From Planctomycetota bacterium (GTDB lineage: Bacteria; Planctomycetota; UBA1135; GCA-002686595), in assembly GCA_016795325.1 (NCBI GenBank), contig JAEUHY010000045.1, positions 124,001-188,000 on the forward strand: a stretch of 64,000 nucleotides of DNA. The letters run 5' to 3'. Of the stretch, positions 8,728 through 19,965 are shown in pieces (within the stretch, counting starts at the first letter, position 1; each line of letters opens with the position of its first letter). Made by a program: the position numbers and the translations under genes. A model generated the notes under the pieces. It was not told the DNA's origin, made no database searches, and was given only the letters and a program-made list of their open reading frames with translations.

Positions 8728-9933
8728 TCAGGGTGCGAGCTTGAAGCGGATCGCGTTGCTGCGGTTGCTTGCGAAACTCGCCGCCGGGTCGCGCGCCCAG
8801 AACTGGCAGAAGACCTCTTCGCCGAGCGCCAGCGCCGGATCGAGGCCGGCACGGATGGTCTCGTTGAAGTCCAGCGTGAACACGCCTGAGCAGTCCGGCG
8901 CCCCGAGGCTGCCGCCCGAGTTGAGCACGCCCGACCGGCGCGTCGGCGAAGCGACGCACTTGAAGCCGCCCTGGTACGGGATGGCCTGGGGCGCGAAGCC
9001 GTACGACATCAGGCCGCTGCGTTGGCTGATCTGGTTGGTGCAGCTGATCCAGAAGGGCCGCGGGCTCGAGACACTGGCGGTGTTGAGCGCCTGGATCGAC
9101 GGTGTGCAGCCCAGGCTGTTCACCTTGGCAGTGCAGTACGTCGTGTGCGGCTGGTAGCTGGGGTCGTACGGGAGCGGCCCGATGTCCGCGCGCGTTCCGT
9201 CGGGATCGAGCGGCGAGTTCGGATCGCCGGCGTCGATGCACGGCGAGCCGGCGAGCAGGTGGAAGTCGTGGCCGGCGAAGTCGACGACGTGGGGATCCGA
9301 CAGCTGGCAAAAGTAGAACTGGCCGGGCAGGAAGTTCAGGGAGCCGGGCGAGTTGGCGAAGACGATGGAGTTGTAGAAGTCCGCTCCACAACCGCCGTGA
9401 TCACCCGCGCTGGTGGCGAAGCTGAACCCAGAGATCCAGCAGTGCTCGATCACGGAGTTGGTGACGTCGCAGTTGTCGGTGAAGAGACCGAGATGTCCCA
9501 CCCCAAGACCGAGGAGGATGCAGCGACGGAGGATGACTCTCCTGTCGACGTGGACTCCGGTGCCGGTCGGCTTGGCCCAGACCGTGAAGCCTTCAAGCGT
9601 GTTGGTTCCGTTGGAAAAGGGAGTTCGGAGACGGACGGTGTCGTCGCTCGCGCCGGGAGCGATGACCGTGACGAGCGGCCCGTCGGTACTCCGAATCGTG
9701 AGGGGCTTGCCGCTGAGCGTGCTGAATGCGCCATACACCCCAGGCAGCACGAGCAACGTGTCACCGGCGAGCGTGTCCGGGTCGGCGATCGCCTGCGAAA
9801 TCTCCTGGAACGGCTGCGTGAGCGTGCCTTCGAAAGGCGCGGTCGCGTCCTTGCTCACATACCAAGTGCTTTGCGCTGCGGCGTGACCTGCGATCAGAAC
9901 GAACGCGAGCGCGCGCCAAGTGGAGCCGAACAT
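8728..9933 (-). CDS. Secreted right-handed beta-helix protein (DUF1565-like)
   Basis: 401 residues. A clear signal peptide (ALAFVLIAGHAAAQ) is followed by STWYVSKDATAPFEGTLTQP, the usual opening of DUF1565/parallel beta-helix proteins. Helix-coil repeats rich in I/V/N rungs run to about residue 230 (GDTLLVLPGVY, LEGFTVWAKP, VTNSVIEHCWISG). GSPCIDAGDPNSPLDPDGTR closes the helix, as in many pectate-lyase-like surface proteins. From about 270 comes the shared C-terminal module (YCTAKVNSLGCTPSI ... QFWARDPAASF). It is divergent from, and a paralogue of, the gene at 10214. No catalytic residues could be assigned. Confidence 0.85.
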   Translation of the reverse strand: MFGSTWRALAFVLIAGHAAAQSTWYVSKDATAPFEGTLTQPFQEISQAIADPDTLAGDTLLVLPGVYGAFSTLSGKPLTIRSTDGPLVTVIAPGASDDTVRLRTPFSNGTNTLEGFTVWAKPTGTGVHVDRRVILRRCILLGLGVGHLGLFTDNCDVTNSVIEHCWISGFSFATSAGDHGGCGADFYNSIVFANSPGSLNFLPGQFYFCQLSDPHVVDFAGHDFHLLAGSPCIDAGDPNSPLDPDGTRADIGPLPYDPSYQPHTTYCTAKVNSLGCTPSIQALNTASVSSPRPFWISCTNQISQRSGLMSYGFAPQAIPYQGGFKCVASPTRRSGVLNSGGSLGAPDCSGVFTLDFNETIRAGLDPALALGEEVFCQFWARDPAASFASNRSNAIRFKLAP

Positions 9934-10213
9934 GGGTCCAGTCCTCTCTCCTTGTGTTCCGCCGACACGAGGATGCCACGGCCCGCGCTATCGGTTGCGC
10001 GACGTCGAGACGATTCCGGGCGTACACCGACGCCTCGCCGCGCCCGCGCGAATGTCCGGTGAACCAATCGCGATCCTCTCAACACCGTTTCGGGAGGCAG
10101 CTGTACGCTTCCAATGTCGGCGCTGATCCGCCGAGTGGCTGGCGATCGCGCGTGGTGAAGAATTGCCAGATTCGACAACCGTTCGGGCTCCGCTCGGGAT
10201 CCCTCGTGTACCT

Positions 10214-11464
10214 ATGAACAAGCTCGTCCTTCTCGCGTCGTTGTGGCTCGTCGTACCGGCGTTCGGACAGTCGACGTGGCACGTCGACGCGCAGGCCGCG
10301 CCCCCGGGGAACGGTTCGCCGGCTGCGCCGTACACCTCGATCCAGTACGCGATCTCGCACCCCGCAACCCTCAGCGGGGATCTCATCGTGGTCGCACCGG
10401 GCGTCTATTCCGAGAACGTCGTGTTCGGCGGCAAGCGGCTCGCCCTAGAGAGTTCCCACGGCCCGCTCGTGACCGTGATCCGAGCCGTGGCGAACGGCGC
10501 CGTCGTGGACGCGCGCTACTTCGGGCAGGGTGGTCTGGGGCGGGTCGAAGGCTTCACGGTGCAGGGCAGCCCGAGCTACAGCACCATCGGCGTGGACCTC
10601 GCCAACACCCTGCTGCGCCGCTGCATCGTGCGAGGGCATCGCAAGCTTCCGCTCGTCGCCTTGGGTGTCGGCGTGCGCTTCGACAGCTGGAGTTCCGTGA
10701 CCGAGTGCACGATCGTCGACAACTGGCAGGGCGTCGGCATGGATGCGTTCTTGGGAGAGGGTGAGGTGCGCAGTTCGATCGTCGCTGGCAGCGCGCATTC
10801 GGACGCCAGCGTCGCCCCCGAGTTGGTGACGTTCCATTACTCGCTGCTGGAGATGGGGCTCGAGAACATCAGCGGAAACGACAACATCGATGGCGATCCG
10901 CTGCTGTGGAGTTGGATCCACGAGGACTACGCGCCGATCCTCGGTTCCCGGGTGATCGACACCGGAGACCCCGCGGCGCCTCTCGATCCGGACGGCTCGC
11001 GACGCGACATGGGCGCGATTCCGTTCGATGCGAGCTACGCGCCGGCGCCGACGGTCTACTGCACGTCCAAGACCAACAGTCTGGGCTGCGTGCCGTCGAT
11101 TTCCGCCTCAGGCTCGGCGAGCGTGAGCGGATCGCCTTTCGTGATCGCCTCGAGCGCGCAGCTCAACCAACGCCCGGGCCTGTTGTTCTACGGCTTCGAG
11201 GCGCAGTCGCTCCCCTACCAAGGCGGCTGGCTGTGCGTGCGCGCGCCCGTGCGCCGCACGCCGCTGCTCAATTCGGGCGGCTCGACGAGCGGCAACGACT
11301 GCAGCGGCGTCTACAGCTTCGACTTCGACGCCTGGATCCAATCGGGCGTCGATCCCGCTCTCACCACTGGCACGATCGCCTACGCGCAGTTCTGGTCGCG
11401 CGATCCGGGCGTCAGCTTCGCGACCGTGCGCAGCGACGCCCTTCGTTTCGGCATCGCTCCCTGA
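10214..11464 (+). CDS. Secreted right-handed beta-helix protein, paralogue
   Basis: 416 residues from ATG 10214, chosen because it starts a clean signal peptide (KLVLLASLWLVVPAFGQ); the longer frame adds 17 unlikely residues. The mature protein begins STWHVDAQAAPPGNGSPAAP and follows the same plan as its neighbour at 8728: DUF1565-like opening, beta-helix rungs, a closing RVIDTGDPAAPLDPDGSR, then the C-terminal module (YCTSKTNSLGCVPSI ... QFWSRDPGVSF). The two genes are divergent across 280 bp, consistent with an old inverted duplication or a shared control region. Function unknown; surface location expected. Confidence 0.85.
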   Translation: MNKLVLLASLWLVVPAFGQSTWHVDAQAAPPGNGSPAAPYTSIQYAISHPATLSGDLIVVAPGVYSENVVFGGKRLALESSHGPLVTVIRAVANGAVVDARYFGQGGLGRVEGFTVQGSPSYSTIGVDLANTLLRRCIVRGHRKLPLVALGVGVRFDSWSSVTECTIVDNWQGVGMDAFLGEGEVRSSIVAGSAHSDASVAPELVTFHYSLLEMGLENISGNDNIDGDPLLWSWIHEDYAPILGSRVIDTGDPAAPLDPDGSRRDMGAIPFDASYAPAPTVYCTSKTNSLGCVPSISASGSASVSGSPFVIASSAQLNQRPGLLFYGFEAQSLPYQGGWLCVRAPVRRTPLLNSGGSTSGNDCSGVYSFDFDAWIQSGVDPALTTGTIAYAQFWSRDPGVSFATVRSDALRFGIAP

Positions 11465-11485
11465 CGGACTCCCTGACGGCGACAG

Positions 11486-11520
11486 CTGGGTCCACGCCCC
11501 GGTCGCGGGGCGTGGCCCAG
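11486..11520 (+). terminator. GC-rich hairpin terminator
   Basis: CTGGG (11486-11490) plus CCACGCCCC (11492-11500) pair with GGGGCGTGG (11507-11515) and CCCAG (11516-11520), with one bulged T and a six-base loop. It lies between the convergent beta-helix gene and the TPR lipoprotein gene, so it could serve both. No U-tract is present. Confidence 0.6.
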
Positions 11521-11529
11521 TCGAACGAC

Positions 11530-12351
11530 TCAGTCGCGCAGCTCAGCGAGCAGCGCGCGCACCTGCGGCTCGAGCGCGTGGTCGCGCGGGTGCGCCGGGC
11601 TCGCCGCGAGCGCGGTCTCGAGCTCCGCGCGCGCGTCAGACTTGCGATCTGCTGCGACGAGCACCTTGGCCAGAATCAGGCGGTTTTCGCGCGACGGCAC
11701 GGACTTCACCGCCTTGCGTGCGCATTCCTCGGCCTTGGCCAAGCTCGAATCCGGAAGGCCGGACGCCATCAGGTTCGCGATCCAGGGCAACGTCTCGAGC
11801 CGGAGATTGACCACCGCGACCGTCGCGAGCGCCGTGGCGTTCTCGGCGTCAGCGGCCAGCGCGCGCTCCGCGACCTCCAACGTCTGCCGCGCGTGCATGG
11901 CGCGATCGCCCATGGGCTGCAGGTGCGTCGTCGTGCCCATTGTCCACGCAAGTTGCGCGTCGAACTCGGCGGTACGCCCACCAGACTGCCAAGCTGCGCC
12001 TGAGAACTGGCGTGCGCTCTCCGCAGCGAGGTTGCGCGACTTCTTGTCGTCTTCGGGGAGCAAGAAGACCTGATCGGACTCCGCGCGCGAAGCCGCGAGC
12101 TGCGCCTCGGCGTCGTAGGGCCGCTCTTTGGCGAGCGTGAGCGCCAGCTTGCGCGCGGCCGCGAGTTCATCCGCTGCGCGCAGACGCTCCACTTCCTTCA
12201 GCTCGACGTGGACCATGCCGCGTTGCGCCTCGGGCCGCACGCTGGTTTCGCGGGCGCGCCAAGCGAGAAGGTCGTGGGGGTGCACGCCCGGGCCGGAGCA
12301 GGCGGTGACGAACAGACCGAGCGAGAGAACGATGAGGCGCAGCGTGGGCAT
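11530..12351 (-). CDS. TPR-containing lipoprotein
   Basis: 273 residues from ATG 12351. The start was chosen because it gives a lipoprotein signal, LSLGLFVTACSG, with the lipobox cysteine near residue 18; 50 extra upstream codons in frame lack such a signal. The rest is helical and alanine-rich with tetratricopeptide-like pairs (AADELAAARKLALTLAKERP, ALAADAENATALATVAVVNL, DARAELETALAASPAHPRDH). It is probably a periplasmic or outer-membrane-attached scaffold. It lies downstream of the cytochrome b562-like gene on the same strand, 155 bp away. No family name is certain. Confidence 0.7.
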   Translation of the reverse strand: MPTLRLIVLSLGLFVTACSGPGVHPHDLLAWRARETSVRPEAQRGMVHVELKEVERLRAADELAAARKLALTLAKERPYDAEAQLAASRAESDQVFLLPEDDKKSRNLAAESARQFSGAAWQSGGRTAEFDAQLAWTMGTTTHLQPMGDRAMHARQTLEVAERALAADAENATALATVAVVNLRLETLPWIANLMASGLPDSSLAKAEECARKAVKSVPSRENRLILAKVLVAADRKSDARAELETALAASPAHPRDHALEPQVRALLAELRD

Positions 12352-12506
12352 GGTAGGGCTTGTGATTCGGCGCGCACGGCCGACGTAGGTGTTCCGCCGC
12401 GGCAGCTTAGCGCCGACAACGCACACCGCGCCGAGGTGTTCGCTCGGTACGCGTCGTACGAGCAGCTGAAGACTGCGAACGACTTCGCAGTCGCCTCGCA
12501 CCTTGG

Positions 12507-12950
12507 CTATTGCGGCCGGAACTTGCCGTGGCCGCCGGACTTCAAGTTGTCCGCCGCGCGCAGCGCCTTCTCGGCCTTCTTCGCGTCGCCCGCGAGCACG
12601 GCGCTTTCGACGTCGAGGAACGCGCGCATCAGGTCCTGCATCTGCGTGCGGTACTCCAGGCCCGCCTTCGCCTTCGCCTTCTCATCGGTCAGGTCCGTGA
12701 CCAGCTTCGGCAGCTCGCTCTTGGCGTCGAGCACCGCACGCTGCGCCTTCCACACTTCTGGCAGGGCCTTGCTGATCTCCGCCGGCGTCTTGAGCGTCGC
12801 CTGGATGCTCTTCACCGCGGCGCCGATCTCCTCCATCGACGTTCCGAGCTTGCTCGGGCTCTGCGGCGCCACGCTGCCGAGCACCGCGCTCGAGAAACCG
12901 AGCAACGCGAGAACTGCCACAGAGCTGATGAGCAACTTGGAGGAGAGCAT
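12507..12950 (-). CDS. Cytochrome b562-like exported four-helix protein
   Basis: 147 residues with a signal peptide (LLISSVAVLALLGFSSAVLG). The mature part aligns by eye with E. coli cytochrome b562: SMEEIGAAVKSIQATL near the start carries a methionine where the axial Met7 lies, and LRAADNLKSGGHGKFR at the end places a histidine where His102 binds heme. Charged amphipathic helices lie between. There is no CXXCH motif, so heme would be bound non-covalently. A role in periplasmic electron transfer is known only loosely for the family. If heme is not bound, this is simply a helical-bundle periplasmic protein. Confidence 0.6.
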   Translation of the reverse strand: MLSSKLLISSVAVLALLGFSSAVLGSVAPQSPSKLGTSMEEIGAAVKSIQATLKTPAEISKALPEVWKAQRAVLDAKSELPKLVTDLTDEKAKAKAGLEYRTQMQDLMRAFLDVESAVLAGDAKKAEKALRAADNLKSGGHGKFRPQ

Positions 12951-13089
12951 GTTGGGGACCTGAGCGTGGGTGATGGAGGCCGGAGGAGCGCACGCGTCGA
13001 CGAACGCGAAGCGGCGCAGACTCGAAGCTTGTCGGCCGCGGCCCGTTCCAGCAAGTCGCGAGGCGCAAGCGCGTCGGAGTGCGCGCGCG

Positions 13090-16236
<3,147 letters not shown>

Positions 16237-16303
16237 GCGGAGCGGAGGGTGCGGGAGCGGGAGGATGGACGGGAGGCCATGCGCAGGAACGCGACGGCAA
16301 GCC

Positions 16304-16918
16304 TCACGCCGTTCCGGATTTTCCTGCCTCGCGCCGCGCCGCGCGGGTCTTGGATTCCTGCGCGAGGCGCGCGGCCAGCCAGGCGCGCGCGAAGGCCCAG
16401 TCGCGGTCGGCCGTGGCGGCCGAGATGCCGAGCAACTTGGCGCAGGCGTCGAGCTCGAGCCCGGCGAAGTAGCGCAGCTCCACGAGCCGCGCCTTGCGCG
16501 CATCCTCGAGCGCGAGCGCTTGAAGCGCCTCGTCGAGGTCGAGCAACTGGTCCTGGTCGACCTCGAGCGCGTGCACCTGCGTGTCGAGCGTCACCCGCAG
16601 CCGATCGCCGCCGCGTTTGGCGGCCGAGCGGGCGCGCGCGCGCTCGATCAGGATGCGGCGGATCGACTCCGCCGCGGCCGCGAAGAAGTGCCCCGCGTGG
16701 TCCCAGCGCGGCGCGGCGCCGTCGGGCCCGCTCGCCAGGCGCAGGTACGCCTCGTGGACGAGCGCGGTCGCTTGCAACGTCTGGCCGCTTTGTTCGGAAG
16801 CGAGGCGACGCGCGGCGAGCGCGCGCAGCTCCGCGTACACCAGCGGCAGAAGCTGCTCCGCCGCCTTGGGCTCGCCGCGCTCGAGCGCCGCAAGCAGTTC
16901 GGGCACGTCCTTGGACAT
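16304..16918 (-). CDS. ECF-type sigma factor paired with kinase
   Basis: 204 residues from ATG 16918; the upstream in-frame extension runs through the repeat region and is rejected. Region 2 is visible as LVHEAYLRL ... HFFAAAAESIRRILIERARA, region 4 as RLVELRYFAGLELDACAKLLGISAATADRDW. This is the planctomycete ECF type normally found directly upstream of a kinase-TPR gene, as here. The kinase probably controls it, but this is inference from gene order. The promoter region includes two large inverted repeats. Confidence 0.9.
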   Translation of the reverse strand: MSKDVPELLAALERGEPKAAEQLLPLVYAELRALAARRLASEQSGQTLQATALVHEAYLRLASGPDGAAPRWDHAGHFFAAAAESIRRILIERARARSAAKRGGDRLRVTLDTQVHALEVDQDQLLDLDEALQALALEDARKARLVELRYFAGLELDACAKLLGISAATADRDWAFARAWLAARLAQESKTRAARREAGKSGTA

Positions 16919-17387
16919 CCTCGACGAGACTACCGGCAACCGCGCGGGCCCGCTGGTTTCCGTGCAGCGAGATGGCCGGGCGCTGCGAGTCGCCCTGGGG
17001 CAAAGCGCGCGGCGAAGCGCGACATAGGGGCTTTTGCGGACAAGCGCCGCGGAACGGGGAACTGCCGCTTCCTCTTCTTTTTCCGACCTCCGTGCCTCCG
17101 TGGCTCCTGTGCTTCTTCTGCTTGGTTCAGAAAGAACACAAGAGCCACGGAGCCACGGAGAAACGATCCGAGCAGAAACAGAAACGATCGGGCTGTCTCT
17201 TCCGACCACCGTGCCTCCGTGGCTCTTGTGTTTCTTCTGCTTCTTCTGCTTGGTTCAGAAAGAACACAAGAGCCACGAAGCCACGGAGAAACGATCCGAG
17301 CCTTCGCGTCCCGCGCTCTCACCGAGAGCCAGGCGGAGACGTCCGCGATCCAACGGAGCACTCAAGGCCCCCGCGAACTCAACCCAC
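16919..17387. other. Intergenic region carrying two long inverted repeats
   Basis: This 469-bp gap between the ECF gene and the barrel protein gene holds no gene. Its G+C content is visibly lower than its surroundings, and the centre is occupied by two near-identical hairpin units (17083-17170 and 17202-17300). Short frames through it are repeats of the same low-complexity peptide and are not genes. Confidence 0.7.
17083..17300. repeat. Tandem pair of long inverted-repeat (REP-like) units
   Basis: Two copies about 90 bp long start 119 bp apart. Each has a left arm CTCCGTGCCTCCGTGGCTC and a right arm GAGCCACGGAGCCACGGAG (or GAGCCACGAAG...), paired over about 24 bp with few mismatches, and an inner stem TTCTTCTG/CAGAAAGAA around CTTGGTT. 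Copy one has arms at 17088-17111 and 17137-17160. Copy two has an extra TTCTTCTGC duplication. Both end in GAGAAACGATCCGAGC. Elements with CCACGGAG-type arms occur in other environmental genomes, so a transposase-dependent REP-like family is possible; no transposase is in the window. Confidence 0.75.
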
Positions 17388-18392
17388 TCAGAACGAAAGG
17401 TTCAGCGCCAGCGCCACGAAAGGCGCCGTTTCGAGTTCGCGCTCGCTGACGTCAGCCCCGTCGCGGTCGAGCGTCGAGAGCTCGCGCCACAGGTTGAGCC
17501 CGCCGAGCAGTTGGAAGCCCAGGCCGTTCTCGGCGCGGTAGTCCACGCCCAGGCCGGCGCGGATCTCTTCGTCGCGCAGCACGCCCGCGGCCAGCGGGTT
17601 GTCGTCGTTGAGGCGGAACTGCTGCAGGGCGTACTCGGCGCGAGCGAACACACTCCAGTCGGAGTCGAGGTGCACGCGCGCTTCGAGCTGCGTGCCCTGC
17701 GCCGAGAACTCCAGACGCTCGGTCGGCCGCCAGCGGAAACCCAGGTACGGCCAGATCCAGGTGTCGTCCTCCAGGCGCGAGAGCGCCGCGACGCCCAGTT
17801 CGACCTGCAACGTGTCGCTCGCGCTGTAGCGCAGGCCGCTGGCGCCGCCGACGACGATCGAGTCGCCCGCGTCGGCCTCGTCCTCGCCGCTCAGCGACAC
17901 CTGAAAGCCGCTGAACCAGCCCGGCCCGTCGCGCTCGGCGGAACGCACCACGCCGGCGAAGGTCGCGCGGTACAGGTCGTTGAACGGTTCGTCGTTGCCC
18001 GGCACGAGCCCGTTGGCGCCGCCCAGGTTGTAGAAGAATGCCTCGGTCTTGACCGACAGCGCCGCCAGGCGCTCGCCGTCGAGTTCGGTCCCAATCGTCG
18101 CCACCCAGCCGCCGCGCTGCGAAGCGAGCGAACCCGGCGAGCCGGAGAAGTTAGCGCCGCTCGCCACGTCGGCCAGCGCGCGGACCTCGACGAAGGTGCG
18201 CTCGCGCGGACCCTGGGCCTGCTCCTCGAGCTCCTCGAAGCGCGCTTCGGCGGGCGAGAGCGCCGCCGACGGGCCGCGGCCGGGCCACTCGGCCAGCGTC
18301 GGCAGCTCGGGCAGCGGACGGAAGGCGTTCTGGGCGCTGGCCGTCGCGCCGAGCGCGAACATGGCCGCCAAAGTGTGGATTCGCAGGTTCAC
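17388..18392 (-). CDS. Outer-membrane beta-barrel protein (DUF6268-like)
   Basis: 334 residues from GTG 18392, which opens a signal peptide (LRIHTLAAMFALGATASAQ). The body alternates polar and hydrophobic residues in strands (GWVATIGTELDGERLAALSV, GFQVSLSGEDEADAG, WSVFARAEYALQQFRL) and ends in LALNLSF, with the terminal phenylalanine typical of BAM-inserted barrels. The pattern and length agree with DUF6268 porin-like proteins of Planctomycetota. A Pro/Glu-rich segment after the signal may be periplasmic. Passive transport is the most that can be inferred. Confidence 0.7.
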   Translation of the reverse strand: MNLRIHTLAAMFALGATASAQNAFRPLPELPTLAEWPGRGPSAALSPAEARFEELEEQAQGPRERTFVEVRALADVASGANFSGSPGSLASQRGGWVATIGTELDGERLAALSVKTEAFFYNLGGANGLVPGNDEPFNDLYRATFAGVVRSAERDGPGWFSGFQVSLSGEDEADAGDSIVVGGASGLRYSASDTLQVELGVAALSRLEDDTWIWPYLGFRWRPTERLEFSAQGTQLEARVHLDSDWSVFARAEYALQQFRLNDDNPLAAGVLRDEEIRAGLGVDYRAENGLGFQLLGGLNLWRELSTLDRDGADVSERELETAPFVALALNLSF

Positions 18393-18572
18393 CGGGCCGT
18401 CGCGGCGCTTGCGCGTCGCGCTTGGGTTGCGGCCCGAGGCGCGCGGGCCTACCTCCCCGCGCGCAGCTCCCAACTCGGACCACCGAACCCTACCCCGACT
18501 TGAGGGGCGCGGCGGATTTCCCTCGGCCTGATGGCGCCAAATAGGAAATTGCTTCCTGGTCCCGTGCTCCGC

Positions 18573-18791
18573 TCAGGCCGGCCGGCTGGGCGGGTCGGGG
18601 CGCTCGACCCCGGTCGGAAGCAGGCTCGGCGCGGCCAGCGCGCGCGGGTTGTAGTGCGAGCAGGTCGGGCACTTGTGGAAGTGCTCGCGCTGGCGCTTCT
18701 GGCACTGCGGAACGGTGATCTGGTGCGCGATCAAGGAGCTCTCGCCGTCCGTCCGCGTGGGACACATCCGCATCCCTTCAGGGTGTTGCAT
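18573..18791 (-). CDS. Small Cys/His-rich protein
   Basis: 72 residues from ATG 18791, preceded by GGGAG seven bases upstream. The core MCPTRTDGESSLIAHQ ... CQKRQREHFHKCPTCSHYN contains four cysteines and three histidines, enough for one zinc site (C...HFHKCPTC). The proline-rich tail is probably disordered. Codon bias in the core is coding-like, which separates it from the shadows around it. I do not recognise the family. Upstream lies about 240 bp with nothing identifiable. Confidence 0.55.
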   Translation of the reverse strand: MQHPEGMRMCPTRTDGESSLIAHQITVPQCQKRQREHFHKCPTCSHYNPRALAAPSLLPTGVERPDPPSRPA

Positions 18792-19030
18792 CGTTGCACT
18801 CCCATTCCCGCACAGCGGCGGGCGTAGCGGTTGGAACTGGACCCGAAGAACGCCGCGCGGGTGGCGGCCCGCGCGGAGAAGTCATTTTGAGAAGCAACGG
18901 TCGGCCGGCGCAAGGCGTAGCGACGTTCGAAACGCGCTGGCGCCGCCGATTCCCGCGCTTGAACTGCCCGCGAGCCGCAGCTGGGACGCCGAGGAGCGCC
19001 ACGCGGCCAGAAATCCGGGCCGCGCTCGCC

Positions 19031-19900
19031 TCAGCGGCCGCCGAGCGCCGCGCGCAGCTTGCCCAACGCTTCCTCGGCCGCCGCGGCCCCGCGATGGCTG
19101 TCGCGCGAGAGCTCGACCGCCGCCAGCCCGTCGAAGCCCGTCTCGACCAGCGCCGCCAGCGTCCCGCGCAGGTCCAGGTCGCCCAGGCCGAACATCATGT
19201 GCTCGTGCACGCCGGCGCGGATGTCGTCGAGGTGCACGTGCACCAGGCGCGGCCGCAGCGCGCGGATCTGGTCGGGCACGGGCAAGTCGCCGGTCACGAG
19301 CAGGTGCCCGACGTCGAGCGTCAGGCCCAGCTCGTCGCCGTCGCGCCCCAGCCGCTCGAGCAGCTCGAGGTACCCCGCCGGCCGCTCGACGAACATGCCC
19401 GGCTCGGGTTCGAAGGCCAGCGTGACGCCGCGCTCGTGGGCGCGCTCGAGCACCGGGCGCAGGCCGTCGCACAGGCGCTGCCACAGCTCGTCGGGCGCGC
19501 GCGGACCGTCGCGCCGGTCCCCCACAACCGCGCCCGGCGCCGCGCCGGACCAGATCGAGCAGATCGGCGCGCCCAGGTCGGCCGCGAGGTCGACGCAGGC
19601 CTTCAGCATGCTCACGCGGCGCTCGCGGTCGGCGGGCGCGTGCTCGAGCAGGGTCGGGAAGTGCTTGCGGCGCGGGTCGAGCACGAAGCGCGCGCCGGTT
19701 TCGATGGCGAGCTCCAACCCCAGCTCCTCCGCCCAGCGACGGGTGTCATCGACCAGGCCGCGGTCGAGCTGCAGCGGGTCGAGCTGCCCGACATCCGGCG
19801 TGATCGCGACGCCCTCGTAGCCGAGGTCGGCGAGCAGGCGCAGCGCGTCGAGCAGCCGGTGGTGCGCCAGTCCGTTGGTGTTGTAGGCGAGGCGGAACAC
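19031..19900 (-). CDS. TIM-barrel sugar phosphate isomerase/epimerase-like protein
   Basis: 289 residues. The fold of the AP-endonuclease-2/xylose-isomerase-like family is visible: opening strand FRLAYNTNGLAHH, GYEGVAITPDV, then metal-ligand strands LAFEPEPGMF (Glu), GLTLDVGHLLVTG (Asp, His), LVHVHLDDIRAG (His, Asp) and GFDGLAAVELSRDSH (Glu). Such enzymes isomerise or epimerise sugars or inositol derivatives with a divalent metal. The specific substrate cannot be given. It is divergent from the TonB-dependent receptor gene with 65 bp between them. Confidence 0.8.
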   Translation of the reverse strand: MFRLAYNTNGLAHHRLLDALRLLADLGYEGVAITPDVGQLDPLQLDRGLVDDTRRWAEELGLELAIETGARFVLDPRRKHFPTLLEHAPADRERRVSMLKACVDLAADLGAPICSIWSGAAPGAVVGDRRDGPRAPDELWQRLCDGLRPVLERAHERGVTLAFEPEPGMFVERPAGYLELLERLGRDGDELGLTLDVGHLLVTGDLPVPDQIRALRPRLVHVHLDDIRAGVHEHMMFGLGDLDLRGTLAALVETGFDGLAAVELSRDSHRGAAAAEEALGKLRAALGGR

Positions 19901-19965
19901 GGGGCGAGGAGTCTAAGCACGGCGAGCAATCCAGCCGCGGATCCGGGCGCGTAAGCGAGCGTGAC

